64,000 nucleotides of DNA, taken from NCBI RefSeq assembly GCF_031582905.1, contig NZ_CP133990.1:930001-994000 (forward strand), given 5' to 3'. Source of the DNA: Pengzhenrongella sp031582905 (GTDB lineage Bacteria > Actinomycetota > Actinomycetes > Actinomycetales > Cellulomonadaceae). The notes under the pieces were generated by a model. That model worked only from the letters and a program-made list of their open reading frames with translations. It was not told the DNA's origin and made no database searches. The position numbers and the translations under genes were made by a program. This document shows positions 18,513 to 26,718 of the stretch, one piece after another (the stretch's first letter is position 1; every line of letters starts with the position of its first letter).

Positions 18513-18965
18513 TCAGTGACGGTGAGCGGTCACCGTCGTCACCGGAAGCCCGAATCTGCGTTGTACCTTGCTGGGCAAGTCGGTATGCAGCCAGTGCGAA
18601 AGTCCTGTCGGAAGCGTGGAGACGATGACCTCGTCGAAGTGTTCGCGTGACAACACATCGCTCACCGCAATGAAGGGGTCCTTGTCGCTCACCTCGCCGC
18701 CGGCGGGAATACCCAGGTGCTCAAATCGGTAGAGTGCATCCCGTAGGCGCCCCTCGGCCACCTCGGCGGCACTCCGGTCTTGCGCAAGATGCGCCTCGAC
18801 GACGACCGCGTGGCCCTCGACCATTCGAATGGATGGCTTAGCGATAGGCACCACAACCCATAACTCCGTCTCCGTCGCCCCATTCAGAACTCGTTCTCGG
18901 ACGGCCGCGGTCAACTCCTCGCCGCCGAGCGTCCGATTTGCCACGAGGAGTATCCGGTGCGCCAC
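18513..18965 (-). CDS. Universal-stress/usp-like small protein
   Basis: This is a soluble protein of about 150 residues starting MAHRILLVANRTLGGEEL. The pattern fits the alpha/beta universal-stress fold: a first strand RILLVANRT, a last strand VIVSTLP followed by SHWLHTDLPSKVQRRFGLPVTTV. It lacks a clear ATP-binding Gx2Gx9G loop, so nucleotide binding is doubtful. GTG at 18965 is chosen because AAGGGAG precedes it by about eight bases; ATG at 18983 is an alternative. It is isolated at the right side of the accessory island, and its base composition is less GC-biased than the purine genes. Confidence 0.65.
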   Translation of the reverse strand: MAHRILLVANRTLGGEELTAAVRERVLNGATETELWVVVPIAKPSIRMVEGHAVVVEAHLAQDRSAAEVAEGRLRDALYRFEHLGIPAGGEVSDKDPFIAVSDVLSREHFDEVIVSTLPTGLSHWLHTDLPSKVQRRFGLPVTTVTAHRH

Positions 18966-19287
18966 GACGCTCTCCCTTAGCATGACCAATCGTCGAAAGG
19001 GTCTCCGCACTGAGGGGCGACATTGACAAGACACGCATGAGAGCCGCCTGCGCGATCAACACACACGATCCTCGCTGAACTGACGGATGGCAAGAGCATG
19101 TGGCGGCTACAGCACGTTCTGAGCCGTGCTTAGTCTTGGCGTGGCGTCGCCGCGACGCGCCGGAGACAGAGAAGTCTCAGGCCGATGAGCGAGGGCTGCA
19201 GAGCACCCGCTCATCAAGCATGTGCGGTAGACGGGTTGTCGCACCGTGGTCGTGAGTGATGATGCGAGTCTTGGTGCCGCACCCGGT
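18966..19287. other. Non-coding stretch at right edge of accessory island
   Basis: These 322 bp separate the usp-like gene from the end of xdhC. The GC content is visibly lower than in the flanking purine genes. I see no convincing gene, RNA or perfect repeat. It is probably the right boundary of the insertion that separated xdhC from the xanthine dehydrogenase genes. Confidence 0.5.
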
Positions 19288-20322
19288 TCAGCGGACCGAC
19301 CGGTGGATCGGCCCGTCCCCGTCGGCGAGCGACCGCCCGGTCGCGCCGGTGCGCACTGCGAGGATCTCTGCCAGCACCGACACCGCGGTCTCCTGCGGGG
19401 TCGCGGCACCGATGTCCAGGCCGATGGGGGACCGGAGCCGGGCGAGCTCGTCGGGGGTCGCGCCGCGCTCGCCCAGCGCGGCGATTCGGCGCTCGTGGGT
19501 GCGCCGCGACCCCATCGCCCCGACGTAGCCGGCGCCGCTGCGCAGCGCCGCGAGGACGAGGTCGGCGTCGTAGCGGTCGTCGTGCGCGAGCACCGCGACC
19601 GCGTCGCGGGCCGTCAGGCGCGTGGCGGTCAGGTGCTGCGGCGGCCACGCCACGACGACGTCGTCCGCGCCGGGCAGCCGCGCGGGTGTGGCGAACACCG
19701 GCCGCGGGTCGCACACCGTCACGCGGTACCCGACCGCGCGAGCGGCCAGCGCGAGCGCCGCGGAGAACTCCATCGCGCCGTACAGCACGAGCCGGGCGGG
19801 CGCGGCCGCGACCTCGACGAACGCCTCGACCGGGCCGTCGTCGCACGCGAGCCGCACGGTGCCGGACCGCCCGAGCGCGAGGCGCGCGTCGGCGGCGGCG
19901 CGGAGCTGATCCATCACGGCGTCGGGCACGGCGGCGAGCGGCACGACGGCGACCGCCTCCCGACCGGCCGCCGCGCGGCGCAGGGCGGCGACGTCGTCGT
20001 CGGTCAGTGCGTGCGCGTGCACCCGCAGGATGCCGCCGCAGGTGAGCCCCACCGCGAAGGCGTCGTCGTCGGAGATGCCGAACTCCTCCGCCTGCGGCGC
20101 GGCCCCGCCGAGCACCGCGTCGCACAGGGCGTGCACCGCCCCTTCGACGCAGCCGCCGGCGATGCTGCCGGTCACCTCGCCGGCGTCGTCGACGGCCATC
20201 GACGTCCCGACCGTCGACGGTGAGCTGCCGCTCGCCGCGACCACGGTCGCCACGACGACCCGCCGGCCGGCGTCGACGAGCGCGAGCAGGCGGTCCGCGA
20301 TCTCCAGCACGTCGCCCCTCAC
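19288..20322 (-). CDS. xdhC: XdhC/CoxI-family molybdenum cofactor maturation protein
   Basis: This protein of about 344 residues has the XdhC layout. The N-terminal domain carries VVATVVAASGSSPSTVGTSM and GSIAGGCVEGAVHA with the family's conserved Cys. A C-terminal Rossmann domain starts LVLYGAMEFSAALALAARAVG and ends with GYVGAMGSRRTHERR. XdhC binds the molybdenum cofactor, helps sulfurate it, and inserts it into xanthine dehydrogenase. GTG at 20322 (VRGDVLEIADRLL) is preferred because homologues usually begin near here; the frame is open to an ATG at 20391. It runs divergently from allB and lies 6.6 kb from the xdh genes because of the island. Confidence 0.86.
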   Translation of the reverse strand: MRGDVLEIADRLLALVDAGRRVVVATVVAASGSSPSTVGTSMAVDDAGEVTGSIAGGCVEGAVHALCDAVLGGAAPQAEEFGISDDDAFAVGLTCGGILRVHAHALTDDDVAALRRAAAGREAVAVVPLAAVPDAVMDQLRAAADARLALGRSGTVRLACDDGPVEAFVEVAAAPARLVLYGAMEFSAALALAARAVGYRVTVCDPRPVFATPARLPGADDVVVAWPPQHLTATRLTARDAVAVLAHDDRYDADLVLAALRSGAGYVGAMGSRRTHERRIAALGERGATPDELARLRSPIGLDIGAATPQETAVSVLAEILAVRTGATGRSLADGDGPIHRSVR

Positions 20323-20414
20323 CGTCCGATCCCCGCCCCGTGCGGTCCTCACCGCGGCACGGGCAAGCGTGCCATCGATACCTGCCGGCAACGCGCGTCT
20401 GGTCTGCTGGGCCC

Positions 20415-21749
20415 ATGAGCAACGACCTCGTGGTCCGCGGACGGGCGGTCCTGCCGGACGGCACCCGCCGCGTCGACATCGGCGTGCGCGACGGGCGCAT
20501 CACCGCGATCAGCGACACCCCGCTGACCGCCCCGACGGTCGTCGCGCTCACCCCCGACGAGGTGCTCCTGCCCGGACTCGTCGACACGCACGTGCACGTC
20601 AACGACCCGGGCCGCACGCAGTGGGAGGGCTTCGCGACCGCGACCCGCGCGGCCGCCGCCGGTGGTGTCACGACGATCGTCGACATGCCGCTCAACAGCA
20701 TCCCGCCGACCGTCGACCCCGCCGCCCTGGCCACCAAGCGCGCGGTCGCGGCCGGTCAGGTCGCGGTCGACGTCGGCTTCTGGGGTGGTGCGGTCCCCGG
20801 CAACCTCGGCCGGCTGCGCGCCCTGCACGACGATGGCGTCCTGGGGTTCAAGTGCTTCCTGGCGCCGTCCGGGGTGGACGAGTTCGGCCACCTCGACCCC
20901 GACGGTCTGCTGGCGGCGATGACCGAGGTCGCGTCGTTCGGCGGGCTCCTGCTCGTGCACGCCGAGGACCCCGGCGTGCTCGACGCGCACGCCCACACCC
21001 CGCCGGGTCGGGACCACGCGGCGTTCGTCGCCTCCCGCCCGGACGACGCCGAGACGGTCGCGATCCGCCGCGTGGTCGACGGCGTCCGGCGCACCGGTGC
21101 CCGCGCGCACGTCCTGCACCTGTCGTCGGCCGCGGCGCTGCCCCTGCTGGCCGACGCGCGGGACGAGGGCCTGCCCGTCACGGTCGAGACGTGCCCGCAC
21201 TACCTGACTCTCACCGAGCCCGTCCCGGACGGCGCGACGCAGTTCAAGTGCTGCCCACCGATCCGCGGCGCCGCCAACGCCGACGCGCTGTGGCAGGGCC
21301 TGCGCGACGGCGTGGTCGACGCGGTGGTGAGCGACCACTCGCCGTCGACCCGCGAGCTGAAGCTCGCCGGCGGCGGGGACTTCGGGGTCGCGTGGGGCGG
21401 GATCGCCGGCCTGCAGGTCAGCCTCCCGGCGGTGTGGACCGAGGCCCGACGACGCGGCGTCGCCCTGGACGACGTCGTGCGCTGGATGGCTCACACCCCG
21501 TCACGCATCGCCGGCCTGGCGAAGGGTCAGATCCACGTCGGCGCCGACGCCGACCTCGTCGCCTTCGCCCCCGACGAGCCGTGGACGGTCGACGCCGACG
21601 CGCTCGAGCACCGCAACAAGGTGACGGCCTACGACGGCGCCCGCCTGCACGGCGTCGTCCGGCGCACGTGGCTGCGCGGCGTCGTCGTCCACCCGCGCCC
21701 GGACGCCGGGCCGCACGGCCGGCTCCTGACGCGCGGGACACACACCTGA
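20415..21749 (+). CDS. allB: Allantoinase
   Basis: This cyclic amidohydrolase of 444 residues hydrolyses allantoin to allantoate. The binuclear metal site is complete: H59 and H61 in VDTHVHV, the carboxylated lysine K146 in GFKCFLAP, H182 in VHAEDP, H235 in HVLHLSSA and D307 in VVSDHSPST. DHSP and the FKCCPPIR segment are more typical of allantoinase than of dihydropyrimidinase or dihydroorotase. It starts a plus-strand run allB-uox-guaD. The upstream gap to xdhC (20323-20414) must hold divergent promoters. The ATG at 20415 is the natural start for the family (MSNDLVVRGRAVL). Confidence 0.93.
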   Translation: MSNDLVVRGRAVLPDGTRRVDIGVRDGRITAISDTPLTAPTVVALTPDEVLLPGLVDTHVHVNDPGRTQWEGFATATRAAAAGGVTTIVDMPLNSIPPTVDPAALATKRAVAAGQVAVDVGFWGGAVPGNLGRLRALHDDGVLGFKCFLAPSGVDEFGHLDPDGLLAAMTEVASFGGLLLVHAEDPGVLDAHAHTPPGRDHAAFVASRPDDAETVAIRRVVDGVRRTGARAHVLHLSSAAALPLLADARDEGLPVTVETCPHYLTLTEPVPDGATQFKCCPPIRGAANADALWQGLRDGVVDAVVSDHSPSTRELKLAGGGDFGVAWGGIAGLQVSLPAVWTEARRRGVALDDVVRWMAHTPSRIAGLAKGQIHVGADADLVAFAPDEPWTVDADALEHRNKVTAYDGARLHGVVRRTWLRGVVVHPRPDAGPHGRLLTRGTHT

Positions 21750-21754
21750 CACGA

Positions 21755-21780
21755 GATCGCGTCACGCCGGACACGCGATC
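21755..21780. promoter_or_regulatory. Inverted repeat upstream of uricase, operator candidate
   Basis: GATCGCGT (21755-21762) and ACGCGATC (21773-21780) are perfect 8-bp complementary arms separated by 10 bp. They fill most of the 47-bp gap between allB and the uricase gene, 17 bp before the uricase ATG. It could be an operator for a urate- or allantoin-responsive regulator, or an mRNA hairpin. There is no T-run to suggest a terminator. Confidence 0.5.
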
Positions 21781-21796
21781 GGCGCACACTGCGGCC

Positions 21797-22690
21797 ATGA
21801 CCGTCCGACTCACCGCCCACCAGTACGGCAAGGCGGAGACCCGCGTCGTCCGGATCGTGCGCGACGCCCCGCGCCACGAGATCGTCGACCTCAACGTCTC
21901 GACCGCCCTGCGCGGCGCGTTCGACGCTGCCTACCTCCAGGGAGACCAGTCGGCGGTGCTGCCGACCGACACCCAGAAGAACACCGCCTTCGCCGTCGCC
22001 AGGTCCCACGGCGTGCCGTCGGCCGAGAGCTACGCGCTGGCCCTCGCGCGGCACTTCGTGGACGACGTCGCCCCGGTCGAGGCCGCGCGGGTCGACGTCG
22101 ACGCGTACGCCTGGACCCGCGTGACGGTCGACGGGCGCGAGCACGACCACACCTGGGTGCGCACGGGCGGTGAGGTGCGCACGACGGGGGTCACCGTCGA
22201 GGGCTCGGACGCCGTCGTGATCAGCGGCGTGCGGGACCTCGTCGTGCTGAAGTCCACCGGGTCGCAGTTCCGGGGCTTCCTCACCGACCCGTACACGACC
22301 CTGCCCGAGACGGACGACCGCATCCTCGCGACGTCGCTCACGGCGCAGTGGCGGTACGCCGGCACCGACGTCGACTGGGACGCGGCGTACGCACGCGTCC
22401 GCACCACGATGCTCGAGCAGTTCGCCCAGCAGCACTCGCTCGCGCTGCAGCAGACGCTGTGGCACATGGGCTCCGCCGTCCTGGAGCGCGTGCCGGAGGT
22501 GGTGGAGGTCCGGCTGGCCGCGCCGAACAGGCACCACGTCCTGGTCGACCTCACGCCGTTCGGGATCGACAACCCGGGCGAGGTGTTCCACGCCGCGGAC
22601 CGGCCGTACGGGCTCATCGAGGCGGTGGTGACGCGCGACGACGCACCTCCGGCCGGTGCCGCGTGGACCCGATCGGTGGGCGCGCCGTGA
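21797..22690 (+). CDS. uox: Uricase (urate oxidase)
   Basis: This 297-residue cofactor-free oxidase converts urate to 5-hydroxyisourate. Family signatures are the N-terminal YGKAETRVVRI with the catalytic Lys at position 12, and TDTQKNT at residues 57-63, which supplies the Thr of the dyad. Others are LKSTGSQFRGFLTDPYTTLPET, and PNRHHVLVDLTPFGIDNPGEVF near the C-terminus with the active-site His. The length is normal. The stop overlaps the GTG start of the deaminase gene (GTGA). The product is handed to HIU hydrolase and OHCU decarboxylase, encoded on the opposite strand just beyond the IS element. Confidence 0.95.
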   Translation: MTVRLTAHQYGKAETRVVRIVRDAPRHEIVDLNVSTALRGAFDAAYLQGDQSAVLPTDTQKNTAFAVARSHGVPSAESYALALARHFVDDVAPVEAARVDVDAYAWTRVTVDGREHDHTWVRTGGEVRTTGVTVEGSDAVVISGVRDLVVLKSTGSQFRGFLTDPYTTLPETDDRILATSLTAQWRYAGTDVDWDAAYARVRTTMLEQFAQQHSLALQQTLWHMGSAVLERVPEVVEVRLAAPNRHHVLVDLTPFGIDNPGEVFHAADRPYGLIEAVVTRDDAPPAGAAWTRSVGAP

Positions 22691-23160
22691 CCCCCGCGGA
22701 CGAGCGCTGGCTCACCGAGGCGGTCCGGTTGGCGACCTCGAACGTCGCGGACGGCGGCGGGCCGTTCGGCGCCGTCGTCGTGCGTGGCGGGGAGGTGCTC
22801 GCGACCGGGCAGAACCGGGTCACCCGCGACCACGACCCCACCGCCCACGCGGAGGTCGTCGCGATCCGTGCCGCCTGCCAGGCGATCGGGGGCTTCTCGC
22901 TGGTCGGCGCGACCGTCTACGCCTCGTGCGAGCCGTGCCCGCTGTGCCTTGCGGCGGCCCTGTGGGCGCGGGTCGAGCGGGTCGTGTTCGCCGCGGACCG
23001 GCACGACGCCGCGCGTGCCGGCTTCGACGACTCGGAGTTCTACGACCTCTTCGCCCGTGAGCGCGGCACCTGGCACATGCCGGTCGTCGCGCACCGCATC
23101 GACGGAGCGGACGAGCCGATGGACGCGTGGCTGCGGTCCGGCACGCGGATCGACTACTAG
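22687..23160 (+). CDS. guaD: Guanine deaminase-type zinc deaminase
   Basis: This 157-residue member of the cytidine/deoxycytidylate deaminase fold has the zinc site HAE (H54, proton-shuttling E56) and CEPCPLC (C81, C84). The size and the C-terminal FYDLFARER segment resemble the Bacillus-type guanine deaminase, which makes xanthine from guanine and would feed the xanthine dehydrogenase. tRNA adenosine deaminase is less likely given the purine context. GTG at 22687 is chosen because it overlaps the uricase stop. The TAG stop (23158-23160) lies in the CTAG that was duplicated when the adjacent IS inserted. Confidence 0.85.
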   Translation: MTPADERWLTEAVRLATSNVADGGGPFGAVVVRGGEVLATGQNRVTRDHDPTAHAEVVAIRAACQAIGGFSLVGATVYASCEPCPLCLAAALWARVERVVFAADRHDAARAGFDDSEFYDLFARERGTWHMPVVAHRIDGADEPMDAWLRSGTRIDY

Positions 23161-24126
23161 GGCGTGTCTCCCATAGATGCGGTGAGGCTCGCGGCACTGT
23201 GACGGGGTGACGACTTCTCGGTACCGGGTGTTCTCCGATGATCAGTGGGCACGGGTCGAGCCGTTGCTGCCCTCGAACGCGGGCCGGCGTGGGCACCCGT
23301 TTGGTGACAACCGTCGGGTGGTCGAGGCGATCGCGTACCGGTACCGCACCGGGATCGCGTGGCGTGACTTGCCGCGGGAGGAGTTCGGGCCTTGGCAGAC
23401 GGCGTGGAAGAGACATCGCCGCTACGCCGCCGACGGCACGTGGGACCGGGTGCTGGCGCGGCTGCTGGCCGAGGCTGACGCTGCGGGCAAGGTCGACTGG
23501 GCGGTGTCGGTGGATGCCACGATCACCCGGGCGCACCAGCACGCGACGAACACGACCCGTCCCGAGCAGGACACAGGGGGCCGGGTCGAATCACAGGAAT
23601 CAGCTGCCGGCTGAGCGTGAACCTGCAGGTCACGGCATCGGACGCTCGCGAGGTGGGCTGACTACGAAGATCCACGCGGCGGTCGACGGGCGCGGACGCC
23701 CGCTGGCTGCGGTCGTCACCGGCGGGCACCGCAACGACGGCGCCGTGCTCGCCGCGGTCCTCGCCGACATCCGGGTCCCCAGGATCGGTCCGGGCCGCCC
23801 GCGCACCCGTCCCGATTCCGTGATCGCGGACAAGGCGTACTCGGCCGGGACCTACCGGCGCGCCTTGCGCGCCCGCGGGATCGCCGTCGTCATCCCGCAG
23901 AAGTCCGACGAGATCGCCGCCCGCAAACGCCGGGGCTCACGCGGCGGCCGACCACCCGGCCTGGACACCGACGCCTACAAGCGCCGCAACGTCGTCGAGC
24001 GCCACTTCGCCCTGGCCAAGCAGTGGCGAGGACTGGCCACCCGCTACGACAAGCTCGCCATCACCTACCGCGCCGCCGTCATCCTCGCCGCCTGCCTCAT
24101 CTGGTCACGCATATAGGAGACATGCC
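23161..24126 (+). mobile_element. IS5-family insertion sequence (966 bp)
   Basis: The ends GGCGTGTCTCC (23161-23171) and GGAGACATGCC (24116-24126) are imperfect 11-bp inverted repeats, 10 of 11 matching. The similarity extends further inward (CCCATAGATGCG versus CCTATATGCG). A CTAG duplication flanks the element. It carries a two-frame DDE transposase. Both neighbours remain intact because the target CTAG was the site where their convergent stop codons overlapped. Confidence 0.92.
23207..24116 (+). CDS. IS5-family transposase, two overlapping frames
   Basis: The first frame (23207 to 23614, MTTSRYRVFSDDQWARVEPL) gives the N-terminal DUF4096-like domain and the first catalytic Asp in WAVSVDATITRAHQHA. 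The second frame, to 24116, continues GRSRGGLTTKIHAAVDGRGR, has the second Asp in DSVIADKAYSAGTYRRALR and ends with RNVVERHFALAKQWRGLATRYDKLA carrying the Glu. Two-frame organisation with a programmed shift is common in the IS427-like subgroup. The shift here lies around 23560-23620. The two frames together look complete. Confidence 0.87.
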
Positions 24127-24450
24127 CTAGCTCCCGCGGTACGTCGAGTACGCGAACGGGCTGAGCAGCAGCGGGACGTGGTGGTGGGCGTCGTCGGCCA
24201 CCTCGAAGACCACCACGACCTCGGGGTAGAACCCGGTCCCCGCGAAGTACGTGCCGGTGTCGAACCGCAGCCGGTAGCGCCCGTGCGGCAGGGCGGCCGG
24301 GCCCAGGTCGCCGACGCGTCCGTCGGCGTCCGTCACGCCGTGGCCGAGCGGGCGCCAGGTGCCGTCGTCGAGGGCCTCGAGGTCGACCGGGACGCCGGCG
24401 GCGGGGCGGCCCAGCGCGGTGTCCAGGACGTGCGTCGTCACGAGGCTCAT
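24127..24450 (-). CDS. uraH: 5-hydroxyisourate hydrolase
   Basis: This 107-residue transthyretin-like protein opens the ring of 5-hydroxyisourate to give OHCU in urate degradation. It has the N-terminal LVTTHVLDTALGRPAAGVPV with the active-site His (H7) and the invariant C-terminal YRGS tetrapeptide (residues 104-107). The segment HHHVPLLLSPFAYSTYRGS is diagnostic. The ATG overlaps the stop of uraD (ATGA on the minus strand), so the two are co-translated. The stop falls inside the right CTAG copy next to the IS element. Confidence 0.95.
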   Translation of the reverse strand: MSLVTTHVLDTALGRPAAGVPVDLEALDDGTWRPLGHGVTDADGRVGDLGPAALPHGRYRLRFDTGTYFAGTGFYPEVVVVFEVADDAHHHVPLLLSPFAYSTYRGS

Positions 24451-24910
24451 GCGTCGCCCTGGGCAAGGGTTCGTAGCCGCAGCCCGGCGATCTCGCGCAG
24501 CTGCTGCGCGACCTCGGCGCGCTCGGCGTCGTCGTCGAGGACGAGGCGGCGGTCGAGCTCCGCGAGGATCTCCCGGCGGCTGCGGCCGGCGGCGCGGATG
24601 AGGAAGATGCGCCCGAACCGCTCCTCGTAGGCGACGTTGCCCCGGGCCATGGCGTCGACCAGCTCGGGGTCGTCCGCGTCGGCCGACGCCTGCTCGCTGC
24701 GGCTGATCCCGGTCGCCCGCTCGCCGATCCGCGGGTGGTGGGACAGCGCCTCGTCGATCTCCGCGGGGTCAGGGTCGACGCGGCGGCGTCGGCGGCGGCG
24801 AGCAGGGCGTCCAGGTCCCGGTACGGGCCGCCGGCGGCGACCTCGTCGACGTAGCGCTGCACGCCCAGGCTCGTCGCGAGGCGCCCACGGAGGGTGTCGT
24901 CGGGGATCAT
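24447..24910 (-). CDS. uraD: OHCU decarboxylase, frameshifted
   Basis: Two frames join into a protein of about 154 residues that decarboxylates 2-oxo-4-hydroxy-4-carboxy-5-ureidoimidazoline to S-allantoin. The N-terminal frame gives MIPDDTLRGRLATSLGVQRY and GGPYRDLDALLAAADAAA. After a one-base shift near 24778-24785 the frame gives VDPDPAEIDEALSHHPRIGE, with the catalytic His of HPRIG, and ILAELDRRLVLDDDAERAEV. Both halves align to the family without a gap, so an assembly indel is more likely than a real lesion. It is divergent from the cytidylyltransferase gene across 29 bp. Confidence 0.82.
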
Positions 24911-24939
24911 CGGGGCACAGTAGCGATCGGGAGGTCGGC

Positions 24940-25506
24940 ATGGGTCAGCTGTGCGGCGTCGTCCTCGCCGCCGGTGCCGGCACCCGGTACGGCGGCCCGA
25001 AGGCGCTCGCGGCCGGGCCGGACGGGCCGTGGCTGCCCGCGGCCGTGCGGCTGCTGCGCGACGGCGGGTGCGAGCGGGTCGTCGTCGTGCTCGGCGCCGG
25101 CGCCGGGGCGGCCCGGGCGCTGCTGGCCGATGACCCGGCGGTGACGGCCGTGGTCGCCGAGCACTGGGAGCGGGGCCTGGGGGAGTCGCTGCGCGCCGGC
25201 CTCGCCCACGCCTCCGGGGACGCCGCGGTCGTGACGCTCGTCGACCTGCCGGGGACGCCGGCCACCGTCGTCCGGCGCGTCCTCGCCCCCGGCGCGGACC
25301 CCGGCACGCTGCGCCGGGCGGTGTTCGACGCGCGCCCCGGGCACCCCGTCGTCCTCGGGCGGGACCACTGGGGGCCGCTCGCCGACCACCTCGCGGCCGA
25401 CCCGGGGGACCACGGTGCGCGCACCTACCTGCGCGCGCACGGGGTCGAGCGGGTGGAGTGCGGCGACCTCCACCACGGGCAGGACGTCGACACGCCCCGT
25501 CAGTGA
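24940..25506 (+). CDS. MobA/MocA-type nucleotidyltransferase
   Basis: This 188-residue protein begins with the nucleotide-binding signature VVLAAGAGTRYGGPKAL and has the family's VTLVDLPGTPATVVRRVL segment, in which the metal-binding DxP is present. Such proteins transfer CMP or GMP to molybdopterin. In a cluster with xdhC and xanthine dehydrogenase, a MocA-type CTP:molybdopterin cytidylyltransferase acting in cofactor supply is the best reading. The ATG at 24940 follows GGGAGG. Its 3' end overlaps the 3' end of the convergent allC by 7 bp. Confidence 0.82.
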   Translation: MGQLCGVVLAAGAGTRYGGPKALAAGPDGPWLPAAVRLLRDGGCERVVVVLGAGAGAARALLADDPAVTAVVAEHWERGLGESLRAGLAHASGDAAVVTLVDLPGTPATVVRRVLAPGADPGTLRRAVFDARPGHPVVLGRDHWGPLADHLAADPGDHGARTYLRAHGVERVECGDLHHGQDVDTPRQ

Positions 25507-26718
25507 GACCGCGCCAGGGCGAGGACCGCCGCCTCGAGGGCGTCGACCGCGGCGGCGACGTCTTCGGCGCGGACCGACTCGTCGGCATGGTGGCTCACCC
25601 CCACCGCACCGGACGAACAGCATGCCGATGGGCGCGACCGCGGCGACCGCCATCGCGTCGTGGCCCGCGATGCTCGGGAGCTCCAGCGGGTCCGCGTCGC
25701 AGGTCGCGGTGATCCCCGCGCGCACGGCCGCGCGCAGCGCCGGGTCGCACGCGACAGCCGCGGCGACGTGCGTCGGGGTGACGGTCACCGTGACGCCGCG
25801 GCGGGCGGCGATCGCGTCCAGCTCGGCGAGGATCCGCGCGAGGGTCGCGTCGCGGGCGTCGTCGTCGGCGTCGCGCAGGTCGATGCTCAGCTCGGCGAGG
25901 CCGGGGATGACGTTGACGGCGTCCGGCTCGACCCGCAGGTGCCCGACCGTCGCGGGGCTGCCCGCGTCGCGTGCGACCCGCTCGATCGCGAGGACCATCT
26001 CGCTCGCGGCGGCCAGGGCGTCGCGGCGCCGGTCCCACGGGGTCGCGCAGTGCCGCGTCTCGCCGGTCACCGTCACGAGCATCCGCCGCGCCCCGGAGAT
26101 CGCGGTGACGACGCCCAGCGCACGGTCCTCCTCCTCCAGCAGCGGCCCCTGCTCGATGTGCACCTCGAGGTAGGCGAGCAGCTCGTCGGGTCGCCGGGCG
26201 GCGTCGCGGACCGCGCCGGGGTCGAGCGCGAAGGCGAGGGCGGCGTCCTCCATCGAGACGCCGTCGGCGTCCCGCAGGGCCCACCAGGTCTCGTCCCAGG
26301 TGCCGGCCAGCGCCCGGCTGCCCAGCAGCGTCGCGCCGAACCGGGTGCCCTCCTCGTCGGCGAACGCCACGACCTCGACGGCGAACGGGAGCTCACCCAA
26401 CCGCTCGACGACGGCGAGCGCGACCATCACGCCGAGGACGCCGTCGTACCGCCCCGCGCCCGGGACGGTGTCCAGGTGGGACCCGAGCAGCAGCGCCGGC
26501 AGCCCCGGGCGGGTGCCCTCGAGCCGCCCGCACAGGTTGCCGGCGGCGTCCTGCCACGTGGTCAGCCCGGCCTCGCGCATCCACGTCGCGGTGAGCTCGT
26601 TCGCGGCGGCGTGCTCGGGGCTGAGGTAGACCCGCTCGATGCCGTCGGGCCGGCTCGACAACGCCGCGAGCCGGTCGCAGCGGTCCAGGACGGTGCGGGC
26701 GGTCGCCGCCGGGCTCAC
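25500..26718 (-). CDS. allC: Allantoate amidohydrolase (M20 family), frameshifted at a C5 run
   Basis: This metallopeptidase-like amidase of about 405 residues has LLLGSHLDTVPGAGRYDGVLGV and VVAFADEEGTRFG metal motifs, HIEQGPLLEEE, and a C-terminal PSIAGHDAM. It removes ammonia and CO2 from allantoate to give ureidoglycine. The frame is broken in the five-C run at 25598-25602: dropping one base restores the expected RCGGVSHHADESVRAEDV ending and a stop at 25500. GTG at 26718 overlaps the stop of the aminotransferase gene upstream. Ureidoglycolate or beta-ureidopropionate amidohydrolase are related alternatives, but the context favours allantoate. Confidence 0.85.

Larger units (their letters stand above)
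23157..24130. repeat. 4-bp target site duplication CTAG flanking the IS5-type element
   Basis: CTAG occurs at 23157-23160 and again at 24127-24130, directly abutting both ends of the element. The left copy contains the TAG stop of the guanine deaminase gene. The right copy contains, on the minus strand, the TAG stop of the HIU hydrolase gene. YTAR targets with 4-bp duplications are typical of the IS5 group. Confidence 0.88.

Noticed and set aside
18234..18650. Open frame after the second IS110 transposase
   Set aside because: Low-information Arg/Thr-rich sequence with no ribosome site; it overlaps the usp-like gene on the other strand.
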